64,000 bases of DNA from Pseudomonas sp. P7548 (lineage in GTDB: Bacteria; Pseudomonadota; Gammaproteobacteria; Pseudomonadales; Pseudomonadaceae): the NCBI RefSeq assembly GCF_013386585.1, contig NZ_JACARO010000027.1:1-64000 (forward strand), given 5' to 3'. Made by a program: the position numbers and the translations under genes. Below are positions 24,825 to 33,218 of the stretch, piece after piece; position 1 is the stretch's first letter, and every line of letters begins with the position of its first letter. Below the pieces are notes generated by a model, which saw only the letters and a list, made by a program, of their open reading frames with translations, made no database searches and was not told the DNA's origin.

Positions 24825-26002
24825 CCCTGACTGCCCGCGAAACAAATACCCGCCGTCGCCACTTGATCGCCGGCTGCGGCGCCCATGCCGTGCACGATGG
24901 TCTCACCGATGTGATCTACGTGTTGCTGCCGATCTGGCAAGCGCAGTTTGCCTTGTCCTACGCTCAGATCGGGCTTTTACGCGGCGCCTATTCCGGGATG
25001 ATGGCGGTGTTCCAACTGCTGGCCAGCCGAGCCGCCAGGCGCTGGGGCCGCGTGCCGTTGCTGGTGGGCGGGACTGCCCTGGCCGGGGTTGCCTACATGC
25101 TGGTCGGGCAAGCTACGGGGCTGGTCATGCTGCTACTGGCGCTGCTGTTGGGCGGCTTGGGCGCCAGCACCCAGCATCCCTTGGCCTCTTCGATGATCAC
25201 CGACGCCTATGAAGACGGCGGGGGCGTGAAGCAGGCTTTGTCCCAGTACAATTTTTCCGGCGACATCGGCAAGACGTTGGTGCCCGGCCTGGTGGGCCTG
25301 CTGCTGACGGTGATCAGTTGGCGTGCCAGCGCCACGTTGCTGGGCGTGCTGGGGCTCGCATCGGCCGGGTTGCTGTGGTGGTTGATTCCCCGCCAGTCGC
25401 GCACCGCCACGGCCCCAGTGGCCGCCAAGCCTCATGTCGGAACCGGCTCCGTGACGGGCCTGCGCGCATTGATTGTCCTGGGCACCCTCGACAGCGCAGT
25501 GCGCATGGGTTTCCTCACGTTCCTGCCGTTCCTGCTGCAAACCAAAGGTGCGGGCACCGCCGGCATCGGCCTGGCCCTGACCCTGCTGTTTGTCGGCGGC
25601 GCGTTCGGCAAATTGTTCTGTGGTTACCTGGGCGCGCGCATCGGCATGATGAAGACCGTGTGGCTGACGGAAACCAGCACGGCCGTGCTGATTGTTATGG
25701 CGGTGTACCTTCCGCTGGAAGGCTTGATGCTGATGTTGCCGCCGCTCGGCCTGGTGCTCAATGGCACGTCTTCGGTGCTGTACGGCGCCGTGCCCGACCT
25801 GGCCGGCGCGGGTAAGCGGGAGCAGGCGTTTGCGCTGTTCTACACAGGCACCATCGGCGGCGGAGCGTTGGCGCCAGTGGTGTTTGGTGGCGTGGGGGAT
25901 GCGCTGGGCGTGCCGGTGGCGGTGATGGTGTTGGCGGGGGTGTTGTCGGTGACGTTGCCGTTGGCGTGGGGGGTGGAGAAGGGCATAGAGATGGAAAGAT
26001 GA
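24821..26002 (+). CDS. MFS transporter (fosmidomycin-resistance Fsr-like)
   Basis: The 393-residue protein has 12 helices. It starts HLIAGCGAHAVHDGLTDVIYVLLPIWQ in overlapping pieces, with the HxxxDG element typical of Fsr-like efflux proteins. It overlaps the preceding MFS gene by four bases. The LysR gene divergent from the pair is the likely regulator. The substrate is unknown. Confidence 0.83.
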   Translation: MTLTARETNTRRRHLIAGCGAHAVHDGLTDVIYVLLPIWQAQFALSYAQIGLLRGAYSGMMAVFQLLASRAARRWGRVPLLVGGTALAGVAYMLVGQATGLVMLLLALLLGGLGASTQHPLASSMITDAYEDGGGVKQALSQYNFSGDIGKTLVPGLVGLLLTVISWRASATLLGVLGLASAGLLWWLIPRQSRTATAPVAAKPHVGTGSVTGLRALIVLGTLDSAVRMGFLTFLPFLLQTKGAGTAGIGLALTLLFVGGAFGKLFCGYLGARIGMMKTVWLTETSTAVLIVMAVYLPLEGLMLMLPPLGLVLNGTSSVLYGAVPDLAGAGKREQAFALFYTGTIGGGALAPVVFGGVGDALGVPVAVMVLAGVLSVTLPLAWGVEKGIEMER

Positions 26003-26191
26003 TGGAGCTTTTTCGGATTGAAAACTCAGTTCCGTCCTACGTCATGACACAGGTTGCCTGGAGGTAGAGTCTGCCCTTCATCAATCCCGGCGCATTTTTC
26101 GTATGCCTATCAATGAATGACGAGCGGCAGTTGCATGATAGGAAACGACCCGATTAAGCGTTGTGTGCGCCAATGACGTATAGGCGTGGGT

Positions 26192-26500
26192 ATGATATTT
26201 ATCGAGTCGCTCGCATTTACAGAAGACCTGGCAACGCTTTTGAGTGAGGAAAGCTACGGTGAATTACAGGCATTTCTAGCCGAAAATCCCACGGCGGGTG
26301 ATGTGATTCAAGGCACCAATGGACTTAGGAAGATCCGCTGGGCTGTGCAGGGCAAGGGCGGTGGTGTCAGAGTGATCTATTACCACTTCTGCGTGGCCTA
26401 TCAAATTAGATTGATTCTGATCTATCGCAAAGGCATCAAAGATGATCTATCTCCTGCAGAAAAGAGAATTCTGAGCGAGATAAACCGAAGGTGGGAGTGA
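26192..26500 (+). CDS. RelE/HigB-type toxin
   Basis: The 102-residue protein shows the RelE-fold pattern. FTEDLATLLSEESYGELQAFL is the helical N-terminus, and GLRKIRWAVQGKGGGVRVIYYH carries the basic active-site strand. The C-terminus is KRILSEINRRWE. It is a probable ribosome-dependent mRNA interferase. ATG 26192 is preferred over GTG 26186 because of the AGGCGTGGG stretch before it. It overlaps the antitoxin start. Base composition is less GC-rich than that of the neighbouring genes, suggesting acquisition by transfer. Confidence 0.85.
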   Translation: MIFIESLAFTEDLATLLSEESYGELQAFLAENPTAGDVIQGTNGLRKIRWAVQGKGGGVRVIYYHFCVAYQIRLILIYRKGIKDDLSPAEKRILSEINRRWE

Positions 26501-26793
26501 TGGATAAAAAGCTGTTCAACCGTCTGGTCGAAAGCATGACCCAGATGGACGAAATCGTAAGAGGTGAGTGCGCCCCCTCTCGCGAATTTTTTGTTGATGC
26601 TTTGAAGGTAAAAGAGATTCGACAAGCCACGGGACTGTCACAAGCACGGTTTGCTAAGGCGATCGATGTGCCGGTAGGGACGCTTCAAAACTGGGAGCAA
26701 GGGCGACGCGAGCCGGAGGGGCCTGCAAGGGCGTTATTACGTGCGCTCCATAATGATCCTGATCATGTACTGGCAGCCTTGAAATACAGGTAA
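26500..26793 (+). CDS. HigA/NadS-like XRE antitoxin
   Basis: The 97-residue protein has a C-terminal XRE helix-turn-helix at about 40-80 (IRQATGLSQARFAKAIDVPVGTLQNWEQG). An N-terminal helical arm would bind the toxin. The start ATG shares bases with the toxin stop (TGATG). It neutralises the toxin and should autoregulate the pair. A bidirectional terminator follows. Confidence 0.87.
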   Translation: MDKKLFNRLVESMTQMDEIVRGECAPSREFFVDALKVKEIRQATGLSQARFAKAIDVPVGTLQNWEQGRREPEGPARALLRALHNDPDHVLAALKYR

Positions 26794-26826
26794 CCCTGGA
26801 ATGCTGAGTTTCAGGTAGATAGAAAC

Positions 26827-26858
26827 AAAAAAACCGGCCACCAAGGACCGGTTTTTTT
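26827..26858. terminator. Bidirectional rho-independent terminator
   Basis: An AAAAAAACCGG / CCGGTTTTTTT stem surrounds a ten-base loop. It serves the antitoxin transcript from the left and the tRNA-Gly transcript from the right. Confidence 0.85.
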
Positions 26859-26904
26859 ATGCATCCCCCGCCAAAACCAACCTGGCGCGAGAGCAGAATC
26901 TGAG

Positions 26905-26978
26905 TGGAGCGGGTAGAGGGAATCGAACCCTCGTCGGAAGCTTGGGAAGCTACTGTTCTACCATTAAACTATACCCGC
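26905..26978 (-). tRNA. tRNA-Gly (CCC anticodon)
   Basis: The 74-base sequence folds as a cloverleaf. The acceptor stem GCGGGTA pairs with TACCCGC, followed by T and an encoded CCA. The T arm is GAGGG-TTCGATT-CCCTC. The anticodon loop TTCCCAA places CCC at positions 34-36. The anticodon stem GTAGC/GCTTC has one T-T mismatch. It reads the GGG glycine codon. Confidence 0.93.
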
Positions 26979-27036
26979 TCAGAGCGGCTGACTTTGTACC
27001 AGATGTTCGCCGGGATTTGAAGTTTTTCTTCAAAAA

Positions 27037-27141
27037 TGTGTGGGTTACAGGTGCAGAGGCTGACTTGTCTGCGATACCGGCACCTCTGTGTGTCAGTCAC
27101 ACTTCGGTGATGCTATCGCAGGCAAGCCAGCTCCCACACAA
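27037..27141. repeat. Degenerate REPIN
   Basis: The right arm GCAGGCAAGCCAGCTCCCACA is intact, while the left arm (GTGTGGGTTACAGG, then TGACTTGTCTGCGAT) has decayed. An inner inverted pair, GGCACCTCTGTGTG against CACACTTCGGTG, remains. It lies between tRNA-Gly and the 3' end of phaG. Confidence 0.55.
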
Positions 27142-27183
27142 ACCTGGCCCCTGCATAACCAGGTAACTTTCCGATCGTGCCTT

Positions 27184-28068
27184 TCAAATGGCAAAGGCAT
27201 GCTGCGTCTGGCCCTGGTGGTAGCGCAAGCGACTGGCCGGGCGCTGCGGTTTCAGGAAACCGACGACCGCGTCCCGGCTATCCCGGCACGCCGCCTTGTG
27301 CTCCATGTCCAGGAAATGCCCGGTGGCCTGGATGGTGCTGAAGCTGCTGTTGGCCACATGCTGGCCAAACAGCTTGGCGTCCTGGGCGCTGGTGTACTCG
27401 TCCCATTCACCGTTCAGGAACAGCACCGGGATGTCGATCTGCTTGGCCGCCCTGAGGTAGCACAGTCGATCGCTGTTGAGCACGTGGCTGATGTGAAAGT
27501 GCATCTGCCCATACTCATGCTCGGCCAGGCTGCTCACGTGCTTGTAGTTGAACCGCTTGAATAGCGACGGCAGGTGCTTGCCGATGGTGCTGTTGACCAG
27601 GTGGCCGACGCGGTCGCGATCGAGGTTGCCGAGGTAGTCGACCCCACGCTCCAGGTAGTCGCGCATGGGCGCGTTGATCACCGGGGAGAACGAACTGATC
27701 ACCGCCTTCTCGACGCGGCGTGGCCGGTGGGCGAGGGCGACCAGGGTGGCCGCGCCGCCCCAGGAAAATGACAGCACGTGTTCAGCAGCGAAGTGGTCGA
27801 TGAGTTCCAGCAGAATCTGGCCTTCGACTTCCTTCGTCAGCATCTGCTCATGGCGGTTATGGATCTTGGAGCGGCCAGCGTAGGGCTGGTCGTACAAAAC
27901 CACATTGAACTGCGGGTACAGGCTTTTCACGGTTTGGGCGAAGGATGCCGTAGTGGCCATCGAGCCGTTGACCAGGATGATGGTCTTTTCAGCAGCGTCC
28001 GCGCGATAGAACTCCGTGTAAACCCGATACTGACCCTGTATATCCAACACAGCGATTTCTGGCCTCAT
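27184..28068 (-). CDS. phaG: PhaG, 3-hydroxyacyl-ACP to CoA transacylase/thioesterase for PHA precursor supply
   Basis: The 294-residue alpha/beta-hydrolase-fold protein matches the known PhaG layout. Features are the start MRPEIAVLDIQGQYRVYTEF, FNVVLYDQPYAG, the nucleophile elbow SFSWGG, FSPVINAPMRDYLERG and the ending QHAFAI. PhaG diverts 3-hydroxyacyl-ACP from fatty-acid synthesis to medium-chain polyhydroxyalkanoate precursors; it is close to RhlA. The ATG at 28068 has AGGAG nine bases upstream, and the family length is 295. The frame remains open 31 codons further upstream, but that extension has no ribosome site. Confidence 0.93.
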   Translation of the reverse strand: MRPEIAVLDIQGQYRVYTEFYRADAAEKTIILVNGSMATTASFAQTVKSLYPQFNVVLYDQPYAGRSKIHNRHEQMLTKEVEGQILLELIDHFAAEHVLSFSWGGAATLVALAHRPRRVEKAVISSFSPVINAPMRDYLERGVDYLGNLDRDRVGHLVNSTIGKHLPSLFKRFNYKHVSSLAEHEYGQMHFHISHVLNSDRLCYLRAAKQIDIPVLFLNGEWDEYTSAQDAKLFGQHVANSSFSTIQATGHFLDMEHKAACRDSRDAVVGFLKPQRPASRLRYHQGQTQHAFAI

Positions 28069-28371
28069 GTCGTAAGACTCCTGGCAAGCGGGTAGGGCGC
28101 GCAGATCACTCTGCACGAGCTTTGTGACAGGTAGGCATACGCCTGGAAAAGGAGGGCCCATGTCGATCCGATGACGGCTGGCCGACGGGTGTTGTTATGG
28201 CGGGCTGTTTGCCTGAGAGGCCCGTAGATCAAGCGCGGGCGGGGCAAGGTGTTTCTTGGAGGTTATGGCGACTCGCCAGTCATCATTTGGCTGACGGTTT
28301 GATTCAAGCAGCAGACCCGGGATGTCGCAAGTCACACAAATGGGTTTTTGCCATCACCGGCCGAACGGTCA
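28069..28371 (-). other. Intergenic region upstream of phaG
   Basis: This gap of about 300 bases holds the phaG leader and promoter. I see no clear sigma-54 or AlgU-type element, REPIN, RNA gene or convincing small gene in it. The only recognisable signal is the AGGAG ribosome site near 28078-28082. Confidence 0.5.
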
Positions 28372-29064
28372 TCAGACCTGTCGTATTTCGTCGTCGGTCA
28401 ATGCGCGGTATTCGCCTGGTGCGAGGGCGGCGTCCAGTACCAGCGGGCCCATTTGTTCGCGGTGCAGGCCAATCACCTTGTTATCAAAGTGCCCGAACAT
28501 GCGCTTCACTTGGTGATAACGGCCTTCGACAATGCTCAACCGCGCCGTGGTCGGCCCCAGCACCTCCAACTCGGCAGGCTGGGTGGTGAGATCTTCGAAG
28601 GCGAAATAGAGGCCCCCGGCAAAGGTCGCGGCGTACTCGGCGCCGATGGCCTGTTCGGTCTCCACGAGGTAGACCTTGGGCAGCTTGGTCTGGGGCTGGG
28701 TCAGGCGGCGCGACCATTGGCCGTCATTGGTGATGACCATCAGACCGGTGGTGTTGAAATCCAGACGACCGGCAATGTGCAGCTCATCCTTATCCGGCTC
28801 ATCGAGCCAGTCCAGCACCGTCGGGTGTTGCGGGTCCGACGTGGCGCTCACACATCCCTGGGGTTTATGCAGCATGAAATACCGCGCTGGCTTACCCGCC
28901 TGCAGCACCTCATCGCCCACGCACACCCGGCTGAACGCGCGCACCTCATGGTGAGGATCGCTGACCTCTACACCATCCACCGTCACCCGCCGCTCCACCA
29001 GTAACAGGCGCACTTGCTTGCGATTGAAACGCGGCAGGTTGCTGAGGAACCGATCAACGCGCAT
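28372..29064 (-). CDS. rsuA: 16S rRNA pseudouridine synthase (RsuA family)
   Basis: The 230-residue protein has an N-terminal S4-like RNA-binding segment (MRVDRFLSNLPRFNRKQVRLL). The catalytic motif AGRLDFNTTGLMVITND contains the essential Asp, and a GRYHQVKRMF motif lies toward the C-terminus. It isomerises U516 in 16S rRNA in E. coli. The ATG overlaps the stop of the CWC gene (TAATG), so the two are translated together. Other RsuA/RluB/E/F members are hard to exclude, but size and the S4 domain favour RsuA. Confidence 0.85.
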   Translation of the reverse strand: MRVDRFLSNLPRFNRKQVRLLLVERRVTVDGVEVSDPHHEVRAFSRVCVGDEVLQAGKPARYFMLHKPQGCVSATSDPQHPTVLDWLDEPDKDELHIAGRLDFNTTGLMVITNDGQWSRRLTQPQTKLPKVYLVETEQAIGAEYAATFAGGLYFAFEDLTTQPAELEVLGPTTARLSIVEGRYHQVKRMFGHFDNKVIGLHREQMGPLVLDAALAPGEYRALTDDEIRQV

Positions 29065-29276
29065 TACGAGCGCTCGGCCCCACGCAACTGTGCGTCCACC
29101 TGGGCACAGCGCGGGCACAGGCACGCTTTATTGCGCAGTTCATCGGGCAACGCTTCAAGCACCGCAGGGTCGATGGTGACGCTGTAGCACCAGCACGCCT
29201 GGTCGGCCGTGCGTGGGTCGGCCAGGGTGCAATCGTTGCGGGCGCCGCAGGCCGGGCAGAGGCTGGGTGTGGTCAT
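29064..29276 (-). CDS. Cysteine-rich CWC family protein
   Basis: The 70-residue protein has the Cys pattern CPACGARNDC, CWCYSV and CLCPRC, which probably forms a small metal site. This is the CWC family, of unknown function. It is coupled to the rsuA-like gene by a one-base stop/start overlap. Confidence 0.85.
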   Translation of the reverse strand: MTTPSLCPACGARNDCTLADPRTADQACWCYSVTIDPAVLEALPDELRNKACLCPRCAQVDAQLRGAERS

Positions 29277-29324
29277 GGGGGGTATCGTGCAGGACGGTTC
29301 AGAGCCTGCACGATACAGCGCCGG

Positions 29325-32300
29325 TCAGTCCCGTTCCAGCACCACGACCCGTTGGCCGGCGCCGATGCCACTGCCCGGTTGCACCGGGATTTCCCGCACC
29401 ACGCCGGCAAACGGCGCCAGCACCGGGATCTCCATTTTCATCGACTCCAGAATCACCAGCACATCCCCCGCTGAAACACGTTCACCTGCCACCACCTGAA
29501 CCTGCCAGAGGTTGCCCGCGATAGGGCTGTCGATGCTGTGTTCATTGGCCTGCAACGGTGTGTCCGCAGCCTGCGGTGCCGCCAGTTCCTCGCTGTCGAA
29601 ATGCGCCTGGCCGCTGGCGATCCAGCGTTCGCGTTCGGCGTTGAACGCCTGCTGCTGTTGTGTGCGGAACGCGTCAATGCCCGAGGCTTCGCGCGCCAAA
29701 AAGGCCTGGTAATCCGCCAAGTTCAATTGGCTTTGCTCGATTGCCAGGTCAAAGCGCCCCAGGGGAAAGTCACGGCGAATGCGCAGCAACTCATCGGCAC
29801 TCACCGGGTAGAAGCGGATCTGGTCAAAGAAGCGCAACAACCACGGCTTGCCCTCGAACGCCGCCACTTCGCGATAGCGGTTCCACATCTGCAAGGTGCG
29901 CCCGACAAACTGGTAACCCCCCGGGCCTTCCATGCCGTACACGCACAAATAGGCGCCGCCGATGCCCACCGAGTTTTCCGCCGTCCAGGTGCGCGCCGGG
30001 TTGTACTTAGTGGTCACCAGGCGATGGCGCGGGTCCAGCGGCGTGGCCACGGGCGCGCCGAGGTAGACGTCGCCCAGGCCCATCACCAGGTAGCTGGCAT
30101 CGAACACCGTGTGGCGCACTTCATCGAGATTGGCCAGGTCGTTGATGCGGCGGATGAACTCCAGGTTGCTCGGGCACCACGGCGCGTCCTTGCGCACGGT
30201 GGTCATGTATTTTTCGATGGCCAACTGGCACGCCGGGTCGTCCCACGACAGGGGTAGATGCACGATGCGCGATGGCACTTGCAGGTTTGGCGTGGCGCAC
30301 ACGGCGGTCCATTCGCTGGCGATCAGCGTGAGCAATTCAGCCAGGGGCAATTGCTCGGGCTGATAGTGGATTTGCAGCGAGCGGATGCCCGGCGTCAGGT
30401 CGATCACGCCGTGCAGCGCGCGGGCCTCGAGCGCTTGCATCAAGGCGTGGGCGCGGAAGCGCAGCACCAGGTCCAACTCAGGCGCGCCGATCTCCAGCAG
30501 CAGGTGGGTGTCGCCGGCAACGCGCGCGACCAGCCGGGTGCTGTCTTCACCCCTATCGAGCACCACAGGTGACTCGGTCAACTGTGGGAGCGGGCTTGCC
30601 CGCGATGGCATCACCTCGGTGTGGCTGTGGGACCGAGTCGCCTGCATCGCGGGCAAGCCCGGCTCCCACCGTTGATCCCATTCCAAGGCCAGATCCCGGG
30701 CGGTTTTGAGATCGACCGGTTCGAAGCAAATTTTATCGCCGGCCTTGAGCTGGCCCAGTTGCCAGAGGTCGGCCTCGATCACGGTGACCGGGCACACAAA
30801 ACCGCCCAGGCTTGGCCCGTCCGGCCCGAGGATGACGGGCATGTCTCCGGTGAAATCCACTGCGCCGATGGCATAAGGGTTGTCATGGATATTCGACGGG
30901 TGCAGGCCGGCCTCACCGCCATCCGTGCGTGCCCACAATGGCTTGGGCCCGATCAGCCGTACGCCGGTGCGGCTGGAGTTGAAATGCACTTCCCATTGAG
31001 TGGCGAAGAAGGTGTCGATGTACGCGGGCAGGAAGTATTCCGGTGCGCCGTGGGGGCCGTAAATCACCCGGATCCTGCGCACGCCTGCCAAGGGCTCTGG
31101 GACGATCTGTTGCCCGGCGCTGGTGTCCTGCAACGGCAGCAGGTGCAGTACATCCCCGGCCCGCAAGGCGCGGCCGCCGTGCCCGCCAAACTGGCCGAGG
31201 GTGAAGGTGCTCTTGCTGCCCAGGTAGTCCGGCACCTGCAACCCGCCGCGCAGGCACAGGTAGCTGCGCGCACCGGCGCCGGCCATCGCGCCGAGGCTCA
31301 ACACCGACCCGGCCGGGATCAGCAATGCGGTGTTCATCGGCACCGCTTGATCGTCCAGCAGCAGCGGGATTTCAGCCCCGGTGACGGCCACCACCGCCGC
31401 GCAATTGAAGCGCAGCAGCGGCCCGCTCATGGTGACTTCCAGCGCGGCGGCGCCTTCGCTGTTGCCCAGCAGGCGATTGCCCAGGCGCAGTGCGCGGCTG
31501 TCCATCGGGCCCGACGGCGGCACGCCCACGGCCCAATAGCCGAGGCGCCCGGGGTAGTCCTGCACGCTGGTCTGGGTACCGGCGCTAAGTACCTCGAACG
31601 TGTCGGCGGCGTAGACCAGGCCTTCCAGGCAACGCGTCCATGGCCGGCCGCTGGCGAAGGGGGCCGCGAGCAGAATCTGGCGCAGGTAGTCGCGGTTGGT
31701 TTCCACGCCGTACAACTGGCTGTCGCTGAGTGCCTGATGCAGGGCCAGGCGCGCCTGTTCGCGGGTGGGTGCCCAGGTGATGAGCTTGGCGATCATCGGG
31801 TCGAAGTAAGGCGGGATCTCGCAACCAGCCTCCACCCAGGTGTCGACCCGCAAACCCTCGGCCAGCGGAAAATCCACCTGGGTCAACAAGCCGGGGCTGG
31901 GCTGGAAATCCCGACCTGGGTCTTCCGCGTACAGGCGCGCCTGAATGGCGTGGCCCCGAGGCGTCAACGCCAGCTCGCTCAGCGGCGGCATTTCACCCGC
32001 CGCCAGCTGCACCATCCAACGTACCAGGTCTACGCCCCACACCTGTTCGGTGACGCCATGTTCCACCTGCAGGCGCGTGTTCACCTCAAGGAAATAGAAG
32101 CGCCCGTCGGCACTGTCGAAGATAAATTCCACGGTGCCGGCACTGCGGTAGTTCACCGCTTTTGCCAGGGTGATGGCGGCCGCGCACAGGGCTTCGGCCA
32201 TGCCGTCAGGCAGGTTCGGTGCCGGGGTTTCTTCGAGGACTTTCTGGTTGCGCCGCTGCACCGAACAGTCGCGCACACCGAGGGCAATGACCTCGCCTGC

Positions 32301-32948
32301 GCCATCGCCGAACACCTGCACTTCCAGGTGGCGTGCGTGCTCGATGTACTTCTCGATAAACACACCGGCGTCGCTGAAGTTGTTCTGCCCCAGGCGCTTG
32401 ACCGCCTCGAAACACTCGCTCAACTCCGTCGCGCTGCGGCACACGCGCATGCCGATCCCGCCACCGCCGGCGGTGCTCTTGAGCATCACCGGGTAGCCCA
32501 CGTTGTCGGCGGCCAGCAAGGCGGTTTCAAGGTTGTCTAATAGCTCGGTGCCTTCCAGCAGTGGGATCTGATGCTGTTTGGCCAAGGCCCGCGCCGTGTG
32601 CTTGAGGCCGAACACACGCAGTTGCTCCGGCGTTGGCCCGATGAAGGCAATGCCGGCGTTTTCGCAGGCTTCGGCGAAGGCGGCGTTTTCCGAGAGAAAC
32701 CCGTAGCCCGGGTGAATCGCCCGGGCACCCGTCGCCTTGGCGGTGGCGAGGATTTTCTCCACCGCCAGGTAAGTGTTCGCCGCCGCTCCTTCACCGAGGC
32801 AATAGGCTTCGTCGGCCTGCTGGATATGCAGGCTGGCCGCGTCGGCTTCGGCATACACGGCGACGCCTTTGACGTGCAGCTCGCGCAGGGTGCGCAGGAT
32901 GCGGCAGGCGATGGCGCCACGGTTGGCGATCAAGACTTTTTCGAACAT
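29325..32948 (-). CDS. Biotin-dependent guanidine/urea carboxylase with in-frame REPIN
   Basis: The 1207-residue multidomain enzyme starts with biotin carboxylase (about 1-450; VLIANRGAIACRILRTL, MLKSTAGGGGIGMRVC). The carboxyltransferase follows as two KipA/KipI-like halves (about 465-755, opening SVQDYPGRLGYWAVGVPPSG, and about 790-1060, containing KYNPARTWTAENSVGIGG). A biotinyl domain ends it, with ILESMKMEIPVLA (biotin on the first Lys). Annotation pipelines call this urea carboxylase. Because the operon starts with a guanidine-I riboswitch and encodes both DUF1989 proteins, guanidine is the more likely substrate. A REPIN contributes about 29 codons between the two transferase halves. 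The ATG at 32948 gives the family start. Confidence 0.9.
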   Translation of the reverse strand: MFEKVLIANRGAIACRILRTLRELHVKGVAVYAEADAASLHIQQADEAYCLGEGAAANTYLAVEKILATAKATGARAIHPGYGFLSENAAFAEACENAGIAFIGPTPEQLRVFGLKHTARALAKQHQIPLLEGTELLDNLETALLAADNVGYPVMLKSTAGGGGIGMRVCRSATELSECFEAVKRLGQNNFSDAGVFIEKYIEHARHLEVQVFGDGAGEVIALGVRDCSVQRRNQKVLEETPAPNLPDGMAEALCAAAITLAKAVNYRSAGTVEFIFDSADGRFYFLEVNTRLQVEHGVTEQVWGVDLVRWMVQLAAGEMPPLSELALTPRGHAIQARLYAEDPGRDFQPSPGLLTQVDFPLAEGLRVDTWVEAGCEIPPYFDPMIAKLITWAPTREQARLALHQALSDSQLYGVETNRDYLRQILLAAPFASGRPWTRCLEGLVYAADTFEVLSAGTQTSVQDYPGRLGYWAVGVPPSGPMDSRALRLGNRLLGNSEGAAALEVTMSGPLLRFNCAAVVAVTGAEIPLLLDDQAVPMNTALLIPAGSVLSLGAMAGAGARSYLCLRGGLQVPDYLGSKSTFTLGQFGGHGGRALRAGDVLHLLPLQDTSAGQQIVPEPLAGVRRIRVIYGPHGAPEYFLPAYIDTFFATQWEVHFNSSRTGVRLIGPKPLWARTDGGEAGLHPSNIHDNPYAIGAVDFTGDMPVILGPDGPSLGGFVCPVTVIEADLWQLGQLKAGDKICFEPVDLKTARDLALEWDQRWEPGLPAMQATRSHSHTEVMPSRASPLPQLTESPVVLDRGEDSTRLVARVAGDTHLLLEIGAPELDLVLRFRAHALMQALEARALHGVIDLTPGIRSLQIHYQPEQLPLAELLTLIASEWTAVCATPNLQVPSRIVHLPLSWDDPACQLAIEKYMTTVRKDAPWCPSNLEFIRRINDLANLDEVRHTVFDASYLVMGLGDVYLGAPVATPLDPRHRLVTTKYNPARTWTAENSVGIGGAYLCVYGMEGPGGYQFVGRTLQMWNRYREVAAFEGKPWLLRFFDQIRFYPVSADELLRIRRDFPLGRFDLAIEQSQLNLADYQAFLAREASGIDAFRTQQQQAFNAERERWIASGQAHFDSEELAAPQAADTPLQANEHSIDSPIAGNLWQVQVVAGERVSAGDVLVILESMKMEIPVLAPFAGVVREIPVQPGSGIGAGQRVVVLERD
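30583..30670. repeat. REPIN inside the carboxylase coding sequence
   Basis: TGTGGGAGCGGGCTTGCCCG and CGGGCAAGCCCGGCTCCCA form inverted arms around a spacer with a further inverted pair (CACCTCGGTGTGGC, GACCGAGTCGCC). It lies wholly inside the carboxylase frame and is read through in minus-strand frame without a stop, adding about 29 residues (WEPGLPAMQATRSHSHTEVM and onward). Confidence 0.9.
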
Positions 32949-33033
32949 GGCAAAACCCTGCGGGCCGTCCCGCACAATGGGGCAAGCGCCCACGGTCGTC
33001 CGTGGCGCAAATTCCGAAAACAGTGGAGATCCA

Positions 33034-33127
33034 AATGTGGGAGCGGGCTTGCTCGCGAAAGCGGAGTTTCAGTCACAGATGCATTTGCTGACCCACTGCA
33101 TTCGCGAGCAAGCCCGCTCCCACATTT
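33034..33127. repeat. REPIN, GTGGGAGCGGGCTTGCTCG type
   Basis: Near-perfect arms, AATGTGGGAGCGGGCTTGCT and the complement, lie between the DUF1989 gene and the carboxylase gene of the same operon. The hairpin in the polycistronic mRNA could dampen read-through or protect the upstream segment from exonucleases. Confidence 0.85.
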
Positions 33128-33134
33128 TTGAACG

Positions 33135-33218
33135 TCATTGTTTTTTAAGGCACTGCCCGGCGCGGGCCTGGCACAGGGCAAACAGCCATTTACGCAACCG
33201 CTTTATCTTCAGTTCCAT
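33135..33218 (-). CDS. Possible 27-residue basic small protein
   Basis: An ATG overlapping the last codons of the DUF1989 gene opens a 27-codon frame encoding [20 protein letters not shown] and seven more residues, ending in TGA. It is strongly basic with an amphipathic look. It has no independent ribosome site and could be translated only by coupling. I do not recognise it, and it may be chance. Confidence 0.25.
   Translation of the reverse strand: MELKIKRLRKWLFALCQARAGQCLKKQ

Noticed and set aside
26905..26978. tRNA-Gly as an integration attachment site
   Set aside because: No integrase gene lies nearby and I see no duplicated tRNA 3' end in the flanking kilobases.
28069..28161. A 31-codon N-terminal extension of phaG
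   Set aside because: The upstream ATG lacks a ribosome site and PhaG proteins begin MRPEIAV; AGGAG precedes that ATG.
30621..32540. A 639-codon open frame antisense to the carboxylase
   Set aside because: It is a shadow of the biotin carboxylase and transferase domains, with no recognisable motif or ribosome site.
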